From the NCBI RefSeq assembly GCF_018860805.1, contig NZ_JAHKQR010000003.1, positions 744,001-808,000 on the forward strand: 64,000 bases of DNA, read 5' to 3'. Position numbers and translations under genes: made by a program. Numbering within the stretch: position 1 is the first letter of the stretch; each line of letters opens with the position of its first letter. The notes under the pieces are model-generated. The model was given only the letters and a program-made list of their open reading frames with translations, had not been told where the DNA came from and did not search any database. This stretch comes from Aestuariibacter sp. A3R04 (GTDB lineage: Bacteria > Pseudomonadota > Gammaproteobacteria > Enterobacterales > Alteromonadaceae). Below, piece after piece: positions 19,821 through 28,548 of the stretch.

Positions 19821-19836
19821 GGCTCCCGAAGGAGCC
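19821..19836 (-). terminator. Rho-independent terminator of aceA
   Basis: A 6-bp GC-rich stem GGCTCC/GGAGCC with a TTCG loop on the minus strand, followed by six T. It lies 22 bases after the aceA stop. The remaining sequence up to the LysR start is AT-rich leader with no gene. Confidence 0.88.
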
Positions 19837-19858
19837 GGATAAGGGGCGATACGAGTTG

Positions 19859-21454
19859 TTAGACGTCGAATTGATTCATCGTATTGTCTTCACCGGCCGC
19901 TTTTAGGGCAGCCTCGCCAGAGAAGTATTCCTTGTGCGTATCGCCGAGATCAGAGCCTGCCATTGCTTGGTGCTTCACACATGCCAGGCCACCGCGGATT
20001 TCTTTTCGCTGGACGCCTTTCACATAAGCAAGCATACCTTCGTCACCAAAGTAGCCCTGTGCCAGATTGTCTGTAGACAGTGCCGCAGTGTGGTACGTCG
20101 GCAAGGTAATCAGGTGATGAAAGATACCTGCGTCCCTTGATGCATCACGCTGGAAGGTTTTAATTTTTTCATCGGCTTCCGCCGCTAGCGCTGTGCTATC
20201 GTACTCGGCAGACATTAGCTTGTCCCGCTGGTAACCGGATACGTCTTTTCCTGCTTCCGACCAGGCGTCAAATACCTGCTGACGGAAGTTCAGTGTCCAG
20301 TTGAAAGAAGGCGAGTTGTTGTATACCAGTTTCGCGTTTGGAACCACTTCTCGAATAGCATCAACCATATCTGCTATCTGACGTACATGTGGCTTTTCTG
20401 TTTCAATCCAAAGTAGGTCTGCACCGTGCTGTAAGGAGGTGATACAGTCAAGTACCACACGGTCAAAGCCCGTGTTATCTTTGAACTTAAAAAGGCCATT
20501 AGGCAAACGAACTGGCTTGACGAGTTTGCCGTTCTGTTTTAATACCACATCGCCTTCTGTTAGTGCTGATACATCCGTTATTTCAGTTGTATCCAGGAAG
20601 CTATTGTACTGTGCTGCCAGATCGCCAGGCTCGCGAGATACGGGAATTTTTTGTGTCAGGCCAGCACCTAAAGAATCGGTTCTGGCGACAATCACGCCAT
20701 CGTCTACGCCGAGCTCCAGAAAGGCATAACGAACGGCGTTGATTTTGGCCAGAAAATCTTCATGCGGGACTGTTACTTTTCCATCTTGGTGGCCACATTG
20801 TTTAGCATCAGACACCTGGTTTTCGATCTGAATACAACAAGCACCAGCTTCAATCATTTTTTTAGCTAGCAGGTAAGTCGCTTCTTCGTTGCCAAAGCCA
20901 GCATCAATATCAGCAATGATGGGAACCACATGTGTTTCAAAGTTATCAATCTGGGCTTGAATCTTTGCGACATCTTTGCAGTTGGTTTTGGCGACATCCA
21001 GTTGCTTGAATAGCTCTCCCAGGGCTTTGGCATCTGCTTGACGCAAAAACGTGTATAGTTCTTCAATTAATGCAGGCACCGATGTCTTCTCATGCATTGA
21101 CTGATCTGGCAGGGGACCAAACTCAGAACGCAGTGCCGCTACCATCCAACCAGACAGGTAGAGATAGCGTTTGTTTGTCGTTCCGTGGTGTTTCTTTATA
21201 GACAACATTTTTTGCTGCCCGACAAAGCCGTGCCAGCAGCCAAGAGATTGCGTGTAGCTTGCACTATCGTCGTCGTACTCTTGCATGTCTTTTCGCATGA
21301 TAGCAGCTGTAAACCTGGCAATATCCAGACCGGTTTTGAACCGATTTTGTGCTTTCATACGTGCAGCATATTCTGGGTTTATACCTTCCCATGCCCCTTT
21401 TTGCGAGGCTTTAAGCGTAGCAACTGTATCGATGTCTTGTTGATATTGCGACAT
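19859..21454 (-). CDS. aceA: Isocitrate lyase (long form)
   Basis: 531 residues, the length of the Pseudomonas-type isozyme rather than the 434-residue E. coli form. It cleaves isocitrate to glyoxylate and succinate. Conserved blocks: IIADIDAGFGNEEATYLLAKKMIEAG (Mg2+ site), the catalytic loop AKQCGHQDGKV with Cys near residue 220 (K(K/Q)CGH signature), VARTDSLGA, and YNNSPSFNW. The C-terminus ends NQFDV. Promoter and operator-like sequence lie between it and the divergent cheV gene. Confidence 0.97.
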   Translation of the reverse strand: MSQYQQDIDTVATLKASQKGAWEGINPEYAARMKAQNRFKTGLDIARFTAAIMRKDMQEYDDDSASYTQSLGCWHGFVGQQKMLSIKKHHGTTNKRYLYLSGWMVAALRSEFGPLPDQSMHEKTSVPALIEELYTFLRQADAKALGELFKQLDVAKTNCKDVAKIQAQIDNFETHVVPIIADIDAGFGNEEATYLLAKKMIEAGACCIQIENQVSDAKQCGHQDGKVTVPHEDFLAKINAVRYAFLELGVDDGVIVARTDSLGAGLTQKIPVSREPGDLAAQYNSFLDTTEITDVSALTEGDVVLKQNGKLVKPVRLPNGLFKFKDNTGFDRVVLDCITSLQHGADLLWIETEKPHVRQIADMVDAIREVVPNAKLVYNNSPSFNWTLNFRQQVFDAWSEAGKDVSGYQRDKLMSAEYDSTALAAEADEKIKTFQRDASRDAGIFHHLITLPTYHTAALSTDNLAQGYFGDEGMLAYVKGVQRKEIRGGLACVKHQAMAGSDLGDTHKEYFSGEAALKAAGEDNTMNQFDV

Positions 21455-21561
21455 TGGTGTCTCTCCCGATTGTTCCTGAAACTGTGTTTTATTCGATTTC
21501 GCCGGGGGCGTTATCGTCGACTCCTTTTCATCCTAGAACGATAGTTTTGATAAAGAAAATA

Positions 21562-21602
21562 TATAGGTTTCATTTTCGTCATTTATTGTGTGAATTTTGG
21601 TG
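21562..21602 (-). promoter_or_regulatory. Upstream element shared with malate synthase G (copy 2)
   Basis: Second copy of the 41-base element, 108-148 bases before the aceA start. The best-conserved core is TGTGAATT-T/A-TGGTG on the plus strand, and ATTTT-Y-G-Y-CAT in the other half. The palindrome seen in copy 1 is less perfect here. Confidence 0.55.
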
Positions 21603-21722
21603 TGTTGTGTGGTTTGAAAGCTTTTAGTGTTTATTCCAAATTTGAAATTACGACTAAAGCTAAAGGATAAATCTCGCAGGACACTCTATTATTAGAGATA
21701 TATGCATATACAGAGATGATTG

Positions 21723-22670
21723 ATGAGCAGTATTCTTACATCAGTAGATAAGCGAACTAAACTCGTAGGTGAGAATCGACTGGAATTGTTAATGTTCCGG
21801 TTGGGCTCCAGGCATACTTTTGCGATTAATGTTTTTAAAGTCAAAGAAGTCATCGGCGTGCCAAAAATGAATACCATGCCAGGCGTTCACACGAACTTGT
21901 CGGGTGTAACAATTTATCGCGGGAGATCTATTCCGGTAATTGATCTCAGGCAGGCTATTCGCATTCGAACCACTGGTGACGAGTCAACAGTGCAAAACGT
22001 CATTATTACGGAATACAACCGCTCTGTGCAGGGGTTTTTAATAGGGGAAGTACTGAGTATAGTAAATACTTCGTGGCAAAACATTCAGCCACCACCTCGT
22101 TCCATAGGTAAAGCCAACTACCTTACTGCCATCACGCAAATAGACTTTGAAGGCGAGAAACAGCTGGTTGAAATTATTGATGTGGAAAAAGTCCTCGCTG
22201 AAATTATCGACTACGATATTTCAATTTCAGATGATGTGTTAGATACGGATATCGTAAACGCTATGAAAAACCGGCAGGTTTTAATTGTGGACGATTCCGC
22301 GACAGCACGGAAGCAAATTAAAGATACCCTGGCACAAATTGGGTTGTGTTGCATTGAGTGCCATAACGGCGCTGAAGCTCTGGCGCTACTTAAATCCTGG
22401 GCTGATGACGGGGTTAAGCCGTCGGAGCACATCATGCTTATGTTCACCGATGCGGAAATGCCGGAAATGGATGGCTATCGTTTAACTGCGGAAGTGAGGG
22501 CTGATGAAAGAATGGCGGATTTATTTATCGCGCTAAACACATCATTGAGTGGCAGTTTTAACGAGGCAATGGTTGAGAAGGTAGGGTGTAACCGTTTTAT
22601 ATCGAAGTTTCAGCCAGATATGCTGGTAGATGTAGCGCAATCACGAATGCGGGAAATCTTATCGCAGTGA
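21723..22670 (+). CDS. cheV: Chemotaxis coupling/response-regulator protein CheV
   Basis: 315 residues: an N-terminal CheW domain (LELLMFRLGSRHTFAINVFKVKEV ... TIYRGRSIPVIDL) that couples receptors to CheA, then a receiver domain from about residue 185 (QVLIVDDSATARKQI) with the phospho-acceptor Asp in MLMFTDAEMPEMDGY. The ATG at 21723 directly follows an in-frame TTG and fits the family N-terminus. It is a lone chemotaxis gene here, divergent from aceA; CheV is often unlinked from the main che cluster. Confidence 0.94.
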   Translation: MSSILTSVDKRTKLVGENRLELLMFRLGSRHTFAINVFKVKEVIGVPKMNTMPGVHTNLSGVTIYRGRSIPVIDLRQAIRIRTTGDESTVQNVIITEYNRSVQGFLIGEVLSIVNTSWQNIQPPPRSIGKANYLTAITQIDFEGEKQLVEIIDVEKVLAEIIDYDISISDDVLDTDIVNAMKNRQVLIVDDSATARKQIKDTLAQIGLCCIECHNGAEALALLKSWADDGVKPSEHIMLMFTDAEMPEMDGYRLTAEVRADERMADLFIALNTSLSGSFNEAMVEKVGCNRFISKFQPDMLVDVAQSRMREILSQ

Positions 22671-22777
22671 CTAAAAAAACAGCTTTTTTTAAATTTTTAT
22701 GACCCTGTCCCAACCGTTTGTTGAAGGCCGCATTGTGCTTTACACTATGGAGCAATTTTGACTTCATGGAATTGAAC

Positions 22778-24256
22778 ATGTTTCGCAGTAAATTCATCAA
22801 ACGCGGCTGCTATGTACTTGTGCTTGGCGCATTGACCGTTCAGGGGTGTATGAATACCGCTACCCAGGGCACCCAAACAAAGATTCAGACCAGTACTGCT
22901 TCAGTACCTAAAAATATCATCATGGTCGTGGCAGATGGCATGGGCCCAGCATATACCACGGCCTACCGCAATTATAAGGATGATCCAACTACGCCTCAGG
23001 TTGACCCTGTCATTTTTGACGATATGTTAGTTGGCAACGCCTCAACGTACCCTGCTGCCGTGTCAGGTTATGTTACTGACTCTGCTGCTGCGGCAACAGC
23101 GCTTGCTTCAGGAATAAAATCTTACAACGGTGCGATTGGCGTAGATGTAAATAAACAGCCGGTTACTTCTGTGTTACAGCAAGCCAAAAAGCAGGGAATG
23201 AGAACCGGTATCGCTGTTACCTCGCAGATAGTTCACGCCACGCCTGCCGCCTATATTGCTCACAATGAGAGTAGGAAAAACTACAATGCGCTGGCGGATA
23301 GCTTTTTTGATTTGCGTATAAATGGCAACTTTGTGGCCGACGTGATGTTAGGTGGCGGTACAGATTACTTTGAGCGTGAAGACAGAGATCTGGTGGCGTC
23401 GTTTATCGATAATAATTACGAGTATGTTGACAGTTACAACCGACTTGCCGCAGTGCCAGCAGGCAGTAATGTGCTGGGTTTATTTGCGCCAGTTGGCTTG
23501 CCGCCAGCCCTGGATGATAAACGCCGTCACCGGCTCTCTTATTTGACGGAACAGGCCATAAAACACCTGGAAAACGACCGGGGATTTTTCCTTCTGGTAG
23601 AAGCCAGTCAGGTAGATTGGGCCGGGCACGCAAATGATATTGCTTCTGCAATGGCTGAAATGGATGATCTCGCCGTCACCATGCGGTACCTAAAACGTTA
23701 TGTTGACGCTCATCCGGACACTCTGGTTGTGTTGACGGCAGATCACAGTACTGGCGGTTTATCTGTGGGTGCCAATGGTCAGTACGCGTGGAAGCCTGAG
23801 TTATTGCATAATATGAAAGGGTCAGTGGAAAGTATTGCCCGAGCAATGGCCTCGCAAGACGACGTGGCTCTGTTTGTCGAATCGCAGTTGGGTTTCAGCC
23901 TGGATGCAGAAGATAAAAAGCAACTCACTGCGTTAGCGGACGTTGCGGATGAAATGGAGCGTTGGAAAGTAATTAAAGGTTTCCTCGACGAAAAGACCCA
24001 TACTGGCTGGACAACTGGTGGTCACACAGGTGTTGACGTGGAAGTGTTTGCCTTTGGAGCTGGTTATACCGCATTTGTTGGTCAACTGGACAATACGGAC
24101 ATTGCCAGAAATATGTTTCGTTATTTGTCTCAGCATCCTACACGGGCGGAATTCAAAAACAGTGTGAGTTCTGGTACAGCGCCATCGGCAACGGTTGACA
24201 CCAACGTTGAAAAGCAAGATAGCTGTGATTTTAAATCTGATTGGCGTTGTCAGTAA
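22778..24256 (+). CDS. phoA: Alkaline phosphatase, lipoprotein form
   Basis: About 492 residues. A lipobox (LTVQGC) follows a hydrophobic signal, so the enzyme should be lipid-anchored facing the periplasm or outer membrane. Metal and catalytic signatures of the PhoA family: VVADGMGPAY (first metal Asp), VTDSAAAATALASG with the nucleophilic Ser, LLVEASQVDWAGHAND, LTADHSTGG and TTGGHTGVDVEVFAFG. It releases phosphate from phosphomonoesters. The start at 22778 gives the best signal; ATG at 22766 is possible. No clear Pho box was found. It ends at a strong terminator. Confidence 0.9.
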   Translation: MFRSKFIKRGCYVLVLGALTVQGCMNTATQGTQTKIQTSTASVPKNIIMVVADGMGPAYTTAYRNYKDDPTTPQVDPVIFDDMLVGNASTYPAAVSGYVTDSAAAATALASGIKSYNGAIGVDVNKQPVTSVLQQAKKQGMRTGIAVTSQIVHATPAAYIAHNESRKNYNALADSFFDLRINGNFVADVMLGGGTDYFEREDRDLVASFIDNNYEYVDSYNRLAAVPAGSNVLGLFAPVGLPPALDDKRRHRLSYLTEQAIKHLENDRGFFLLVEASQVDWAGHANDIASAMAEMDDLAVTMRYLKRYVDAHPDTLVVLTADHSTGGLSVGANGQYAWKPELLHNMKGSVESIARAMASQDDVALFVESQLGFSLDAEDKKQLTALADVADEMERWKVIKGFLDEKTHTGWTTGGHTGVDVEVFAFGAGYTAFVGQLDNTDIARNMFRYLSQHPTRAEFKNSVSSGTAPSATVDTNVEKQDSCDFKSDWRCQ

Positions 24257-24278
24257 TGCATTGAGATTAGAAAAGAGG

Positions 24279-24303
24279 AAAAGCCGCTGTAAGCGGCTTT
24301 TTT
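24279..24303 (+). terminator. Rho-independent terminator of the alkaline phosphatase gene
   Basis: Stem AAGCCGCT/AGCGGCTT with a 3-base loop, followed by a T run, 25 bases after the stop codon. Confidence 0.9.
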
Positions 24304-24379
24304 AGCTCTTGATAAAGGATAAGGTGAGCCGGTAGCCATCGGATACATTCGTTGTGCTACCAGAATAAGGCGATAGCAA

Positions 24380-25084
24380 TTACTGGTTGAGAAACGTGTC
24401 CAGTTCTTCGCCCGTAATCTTTCCAATTTGTGAAAATAGGTACCACAGTGCCGTGACCAGTAAAATCATACTCGGAATCACAATAACCGGGTAACTCAAC
24501 ATGGTCATTTTGCCCAGTTCTTCTGTATAAGCTGTAGTACCTGGTTCGCTAACCAGAATCATTTTGGCGAGGATATAATTTAGCGCAGAAGAGAGAAAAA
24601 ACGAGCTGGCGACGATATATGAACTATTCGCCACCTTTTTTTTGAATTCTTGTTGTTTTCCCTTTTCGTCCAGTGATTTATTTAACGTCTCCCAATTGAT
24701 GATCTGGTCGTTCAGGATGAGCATTTTGACTAAGGGTTTTTTGCTAAATTGTGTTACGAGGACCGCAATGCCGATAAGTGCGGGAATCGCTGCTTCTTTA
24801 ATCGCGATATACTCGGCGGGAAGTTTTAATAAGCTGATGCCGCCGGTGAGTATGACACTGACAATACCCAGTATTGAAAAGCCGTTTACTTTACCTGACT
24901 GTTTGAGATCCCACAGGCCATATACAATGGGAAAAGCGAGCGCAACCACAATGCTCCAGGCGGGGCCGAGATACTCCTCGCCACTGCCATATGACATGAT
25001 GAGCACAGGTATAACAATATTAAATGCGAGGTTGCCGAAGAACCCCTGGTTTTGCTGTTTTTTTGTTTCAGTGTTGGTTGGCAT
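24380..25084 (-). CDS. Integral membrane protein, VC0807-like family
   Basis: 234 residues, mostly hydrophobic, with about six predicted membrane segments (for example FNIVIPVLIM, WSIVVALAFPIVYG, ILGIVSVILTGGI, YPVIVIPSMILLVTALWYLF) and a charged cytoplasmic loop around residues 125-150. The layout resembles uncharacterised VC0807-like membrane proteins. No transporter signature or catalytic motif is visible. It follows the rhomboid gene by 46 bases in the same direction and may be read through from that operon. Confidence 0.7.
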   Translation of the reverse strand: MPTNTETKKQQNQGFFGNLAFNIVIPVLIMSYGSGEEYLGPAWSIVVALAFPIVYGLWDLKQSGKVNGFSILGIVSVILTGGISLLKLPAEYIAIKEAAIPALIGIAVLVTQFSKKPLVKMLILNDQIINWETLNKSLDEKGKQQEFKKKVANSSYIVASSFFLSSALNYILAKMILVSEPGTTAYTEELGKMTMLSYPVIVIPSMILLVTALWYLFSQIGKITGEELDTFLNQ

Positions 25085-25130
25085 AATAGCTTTTGAATAA
25101 CGGTTTGTGTTGCCAGTATACGGTATGGTG

Positions 25131-25673
25131 TTATTTCACCCAAGCCCAAGCTGCGATGACTCCACCAATAAATCCGAACAAGTGGTACTCAAAACTGACA
25201 AATGCTTTAGTCGGGAGTATACCAAATAGCATGCCACCGTATAACAGTGCGACTAGCACCGAAATGATTAGATAAGGAACGCGTTTGCTTCGAAATCCGG
25301 CCAATAAGAGGAAACCAAAATAGCCGTAGACCATACCGCTGGCGCCGATATGTACTGCATGGCGACCAAACAACCACACGCCAAGTCCGCCCATCAAAAA
25401 AATCGTAAGGGTTGTGAGCCAGAAAGTTCGGTTCCCCCACTGCATACTCAACCAGATAAACAACATCAATGGCAGCAGATTTGTCATCAGGTGGGTTGGT
25501 GAACCGTGTAGAAAAGGTGCAGTGAAAATGAAAGGCAGGCTGGGTAGTTCGCGAGGAATCAAACCAAACTGATTCAATCCATTACCGGTAAAAACGTTAA
25601 TGGCCTCAGTGACGATTAGTACTGCTGCGAGAGCAACGAGGAAGCGAATTTGCTTTTTTAATAGAGGCATCAT
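25131..25673 (-). CDS. Rhomboid-family intramembrane serine protease
   Basis: About 180 residues with six membrane segments. The catalytic dyad is present: Ser in HIGASGMVYGYFGF (GxSG motif) and His in FEYHLFGFIGG of the last helix; the HGSPTHLMTNLLPL segment matches the conserved loop1-helix2 region. It is expected to cut substrates inside the inner membrane. Start ATG at 25673 (or 25670), immediately after the stop of the glutathionylspermidine-synthase-like gene, indicates coupling to the yjf-type operon. Confidence 0.9.
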   Translation of the reverse strand: MMPLLKKQIRFLVALAAVLIVTEAINVFTGNGLNQFGLIPRELPSLPFIFTAPFLHGSPTHLMTNLLPLMLFIWLSMQWGNRTFWLTTLTIFLMGGLGVWLFGRHAVHIGASGMVYGYFGFLLLAGFRSKRVPYLIISVLVALLYGGMLFGILPTKAFVSFEYHLFGFIGGVIAAWAWVK

Positions 25674-25675
25674 AT

Positions 25676-26839
25676 TCAAAGTATTATGTGTGGAACGTAG
25701 CGGGATAAATCCTGCGTCACCGGAGAAGTGTCTTCCCGCACTGAAATGCCTGCGGCCATGTCGTCTACCAACCAACTTCCTATGAGGGTATAGTTGGACG
25801 CAAACTGGGGTAACTCAGCATAGGCTTGTATCACAAACCCTTCCTCTCCATACGGACCGGAAGACAATTTGGTTTCATTGCCGTTTTCAAGCAGTGAAAT
25901 GTTCGCGCCTTCGCGGGAGAAAATGGGTTTTTTAATCCATTTTCCGCTGTCGAGTGAGGTTGTCTTATCACAAAAGTATGCCGGTAATAAATTCGGATGA
26001 TTAGGAAATAACTGCCAGAGTAAAGCAAGCAATGCCTTGTTTGACAAAATGGCTTTCCACGCCGGTTCTATCCAGTTGGTTCCGGCCTCATACAGCATTG
26101 AACTGTAGCCATCGCGAAACATGAATTCCCACGGGTAGAGTTTAAAACAATCTGTGATGGGATTGTCATCGAGATCAGTGAACAAACCGGTGTCGCTAAC
26201 GCCGATGTCTTCAATGAACACAAAGTCTGTTTTTAGGCCTGCGGCAGCCGCGCAATCCTGTAAGTACTGAACCGTACCCCTGTCCTCTATCGTATCCTGA
26301 CAACAACTAAAGTGCATCTGATGGAGTTGATAGTGACGGCCAATTTCTGCAAATCGATGGACCAGCTTCTCCTGTAGCGAGTTAAACTGGTCGGCTTGCC
26401 GAGGTAATTTACCACTGTCAACAAGTTGCTCCAGCCATAACCATTGCCAGAAGCCTGATTCGTAGAGCGAGGTAGGTGTGTCGGCGTTATTTTCCAACAA
26501 CTTCGCTGGCCCTTTGCCGTCGTATACCAAATCTAAACGGGAATAAAGGCTCGGTGCGCTATCGTCCCATGATTGGCGCACTAAATCCCATTGAGACTCG
26601 GGAATACAAAACTGCTGCAGAAGAGCTTCGCTTTTAATAACCCTATCCACTACATCCAAACACATTTGGTGCAGTTCTGTGGTGGGGTCTTCAATGTGAT
26701 TTTCTATTTGCGATAGAGAAAACTGATAGTAGGCACTTTCATCCCAGTAAGGCTCACCATACATGGTATGGAAGTGAAAACCATACTCAGCGGCCTGTTG
26801 CTTCCAGTTTGACCGCGGCGCTATTGGTATTCTTAGCAC
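25676..26839 (-). CDS. yjfC: Glutathionylspermidine synthase-like ATP-grasp ligase (YjfC/YgiC)
   Basis: 387 residues, matching YgiC/YjfC and the synthetase half of E. coli Gss; the N-terminal amidase half of Gss is absent. Seen: WQLFPNHPNLLPAYF, WIKKPIFSREGANISLL (ATP-grasp lysine/glycine-rich region) and the C-terminal GSWLVDDMAAGISVRED. These proteins form an ATP-dependent amide bond, but the substrates of the YjfC branch are not established. It is separated by 3 bases from the DUF1190 gene upstream, as in E. coli yjfM-yjfC and ygiB-ygiC. Confidence 0.9.
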   Translation of the reverse strand: MLRIPIAPRSNWKQQAAEYGFHFHTMYGEPYWDESAYYQFSLSQIENHIEDPTTELHQMCLDVVDRVIKSEALLQQFCIPESQWDLVRQSWDDSAPSLYSRLDLVYDGKGPAKLLENNADTPTSLYESGFWQWLWLEQLVDSGKLPRQADQFNSLQEKLVHRFAEIGRHYQLHQMHFSCCQDTIEDRGTVQYLQDCAAAAGLKTDFVFIEDIGVSDTGLFTDLDDNPITDCFKLYPWEFMFRDGYSSMLYEAGTNWIEPAWKAILSNKALLALLWQLFPNHPNLLPAYFCDKTTSLDSGKWIKKPIFSREGANISLLENGNETKLSSGPYGEEGFVIQAYAELPQFASNYTLIGSWLVDDMAAGISVREDTSPVTQDLSRYVPHIIL

Positions 26840-26842
26840 AGA

Positions 26843-27454
26843 TCAGCCACCCCAGCTCCCCGAACGCGAACTGCTTCCCCAGCTTGACTTAGCCCTTACT
26901 GAACTGCCAAATCCGCCACGACTAACCGTACGGGTTACTGTTGGTTTTGGCTTGTAAACAGTGGGTTTTACCCGGTAGTTCCGCTTGCGAATATCGCCGT
27001 CGAAAACATAACCATCAGCGGTAATCCAACGTGAACGGAAGGGCGAGTGGCGGGAATAAGACGTATAAATAGGTTGTGAGTAAAATGAGCCCGGTGACAA
27101 CAATTGACTGACCATAAAGCCTGCCATGAAAGGCATAAAGAAGCTGCCACTACTGCTTTGTACTTGTCTGCATTGGTTTGGGCCAAATTCATACTCGCAG
27201 TCGTATTCTGAATTAAAGCGCGGACTGGTGCGCGCAGCTTCATCCACGGCTTTTTGATAAGCGGCTTCGCATTGTGCGACCGCTTCGGGCATGTCATTTT
27301 TACAATCTTGTACGGACGTATAAATTTGCGCTTCCTGGCGGTCATCGGCACAGCCACTGGCCATTATGCCTGCAACACCGACCGCGATAGGTTTAAGTGA
27401 AAACGCCTTGCGCATTTTTTTTAAATCAATGTAATGACTACGTTTCTGGGTCAT
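26843..27454 (-). CDS. yjfM: DUF1190 lipoprotein-like protein (YjfM/YgiB)
   Basis: 203 residues. A short basic N-terminus is followed by a hydrophobic stretch ending in IMASGC (lipobox-like). The family block CADDRQEAQIYTSVQDCKND ... AVAQCEAAYQKA ... NQCRQVQSS has evenly spaced cysteines. The tail is rich in Ser, Gly and Arg with repeated GSS/RSG and ends GSWGG. Function unknown; it is the constant partner of the ATP-grasp gene next to it. Confidence 0.88.
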   Translation of the reverse strand: MTQKRSHYIDLKKMRKAFSLKPIAVGVAGIMASGCADDRQEAQIYTSVQDCKNDMPEAVAQCEAAYQKAVDEAARTSPRFNSEYDCEYEFGPNQCRQVQSSSGSFFMPFMAGFMVSQLLSPGSFYSQPIYTSYSRHSPFRSRWITADGYVFDGDIRKRNYRVKPTVYKPKPTVTRTVSRGGFGSSVRAKSSWGSSSRSGSWGG

Positions 27455-27469
27455 AATTTGCCCCTTAAA

Positions 27470-27886
27470 TCAGTATGTCATGCAGGCTGCATTCAGCAGG
27501 CCTACCGAGACAGACATTGCAGCCAGCATAACACCAGCGGATACTTCATTGTTGTTGATGCGCTCTGCAATTTTAGGCATAAAGGTAAAACGAAGTAGTG
27601 CAAACGCTACCGATTGAGCGAGAATGGCAACTACGCCCCATATGGCAAAGTCGATAATGGAAACGGCGTTTGACGCTGCGCCGGATAAGGCTATGGCAAA
27701 GCCTATCAAGGCGCCACCAAATCCAACGGCAGCTGCGACATTTTTTTCTTCTTTTACCAGTTTCCATTCGTCGTGTGGCGTGACAAATGCGTAGACAATT
27801 TTAAACACAAACAAGAACAGAACAGAAATGCCGAAATAGAGCGCGAAATTATCTAATCCTGAAATTGATTGAAGTACGATATCCAT
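27470..27886 (-). CDS. yjfL: DUF350 membrane protein (YjfL)
   Basis: 138 residues with four membrane helices: LYFGISVLFLFVFKIVYAF, AAVGFGGALIGFAIALSGA, FAIWGVVAILAQSVAFALL and a C-terminal pair. This is a DUF350 unit of the kind found next to PspA-like and ATP-grasp genes. It has no known reaction. It lies 15 bases upstream of the DUF1190 gene. Confidence 0.9.
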   Translation of the reverse strand: MDIVLQSISGLDNFALYFGISVLFLFVFKIVYAFVTPHDEWKLVKEEKNVAAAVGFGGALIGFAIALSGAASNAVSIIDFAIWGVVAILAQSVAFALLRFTFMPKIAERINNNEVSAGVMLAAMSVSVGLLNAACMTY

Positions 27887-27898
27887 GGCAGTTCCTCT

Positions 27899-28546
27899 TT
27901 AGCCGTTAATGGTTATATCTGATGGTTCGATATCAAAGCCGGTACTTAACACCAGACAGCGATCAGCATTGTTGCCGACGATTTTCTCTTCGCCAACCAC
28001 AAGCAGAGACTCAGTGCGCCCGCCTTCAATGGGGCGTTCGTACAACATCATAAACTGATCAGTAGTGCTAACGTCACCATCTTCTTCATAAGTTTTTTCG
28101 GTTACTGCAACAGGGGGAGACTCTTCACCCACTGCATCCCAAACCCGCTGATAAGTGCAACCGTTAAGGGTGTAAGCAGGCTGTGAGATGACAGATGACA
28201 GTGCATCTTGCCACTGTTGGTCAGTGCCTATGGTTTTAGTTTCATAAAAATACCAGAGTTTGACATCTGTAACGTGGTTTTCTGTCAGACCTCCATCGGT
28301 GACTACCTGGAGAAAACCATCGTCGTCGGTGTAATATCGCAGCAGTGTGCCTCCTGAGTCCAGAGGAGCTTCACCTACTGCCTGTATCAATTGCGAGCGA
28401 GCCGCTCCTTCAATGACCAAACTGGGTTCAAGCAGACGGAGTTTCAAGTCGTCCAGTTCAAATGAGCCTCCCAAATAGAGTCCCATGATTTCTGGTGCTT
28501 TGGGTTGCTCCGGTTTTGTTTTTTTTCCGAACCACTTTGTGAACAT
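27899..28546 (-). CDS. yjfK: DUF2491 protein (YjfK)
   Basis: 215 residues, soluble, acidic. The family block LGGSFELDDLKLRLLEPSL and the LLRYYTDDDGFLQVVTDGG segment match YjfK-type proteins. No signal peptide or membrane segment. Function unknown. It is 12 bases upstream of the DUF350 gene and 2 bases after the channel gene. Confidence 0.88.
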   Translation of the reverse strand: MFTKWFGKKTKPEQPKAPEIMGLYLGGSFELDDLKLRLLEPSLVIEGAARSQLIQAVGEAPLDSGGTLLRYYTDDDGFLQVVTDGGLTENHVTDVKLWYFYETKTIGTDQQWQDALSSVISQPAYTLNGCTYQRVWDAVGEESPPVAVTEKTYEEDGDVSTTDQFMMLYERPIEGGRTESLLVVGEEKIVGNNADRCLVLSTGFDIEPSDITING

Positions 28547-28548
28547 AA

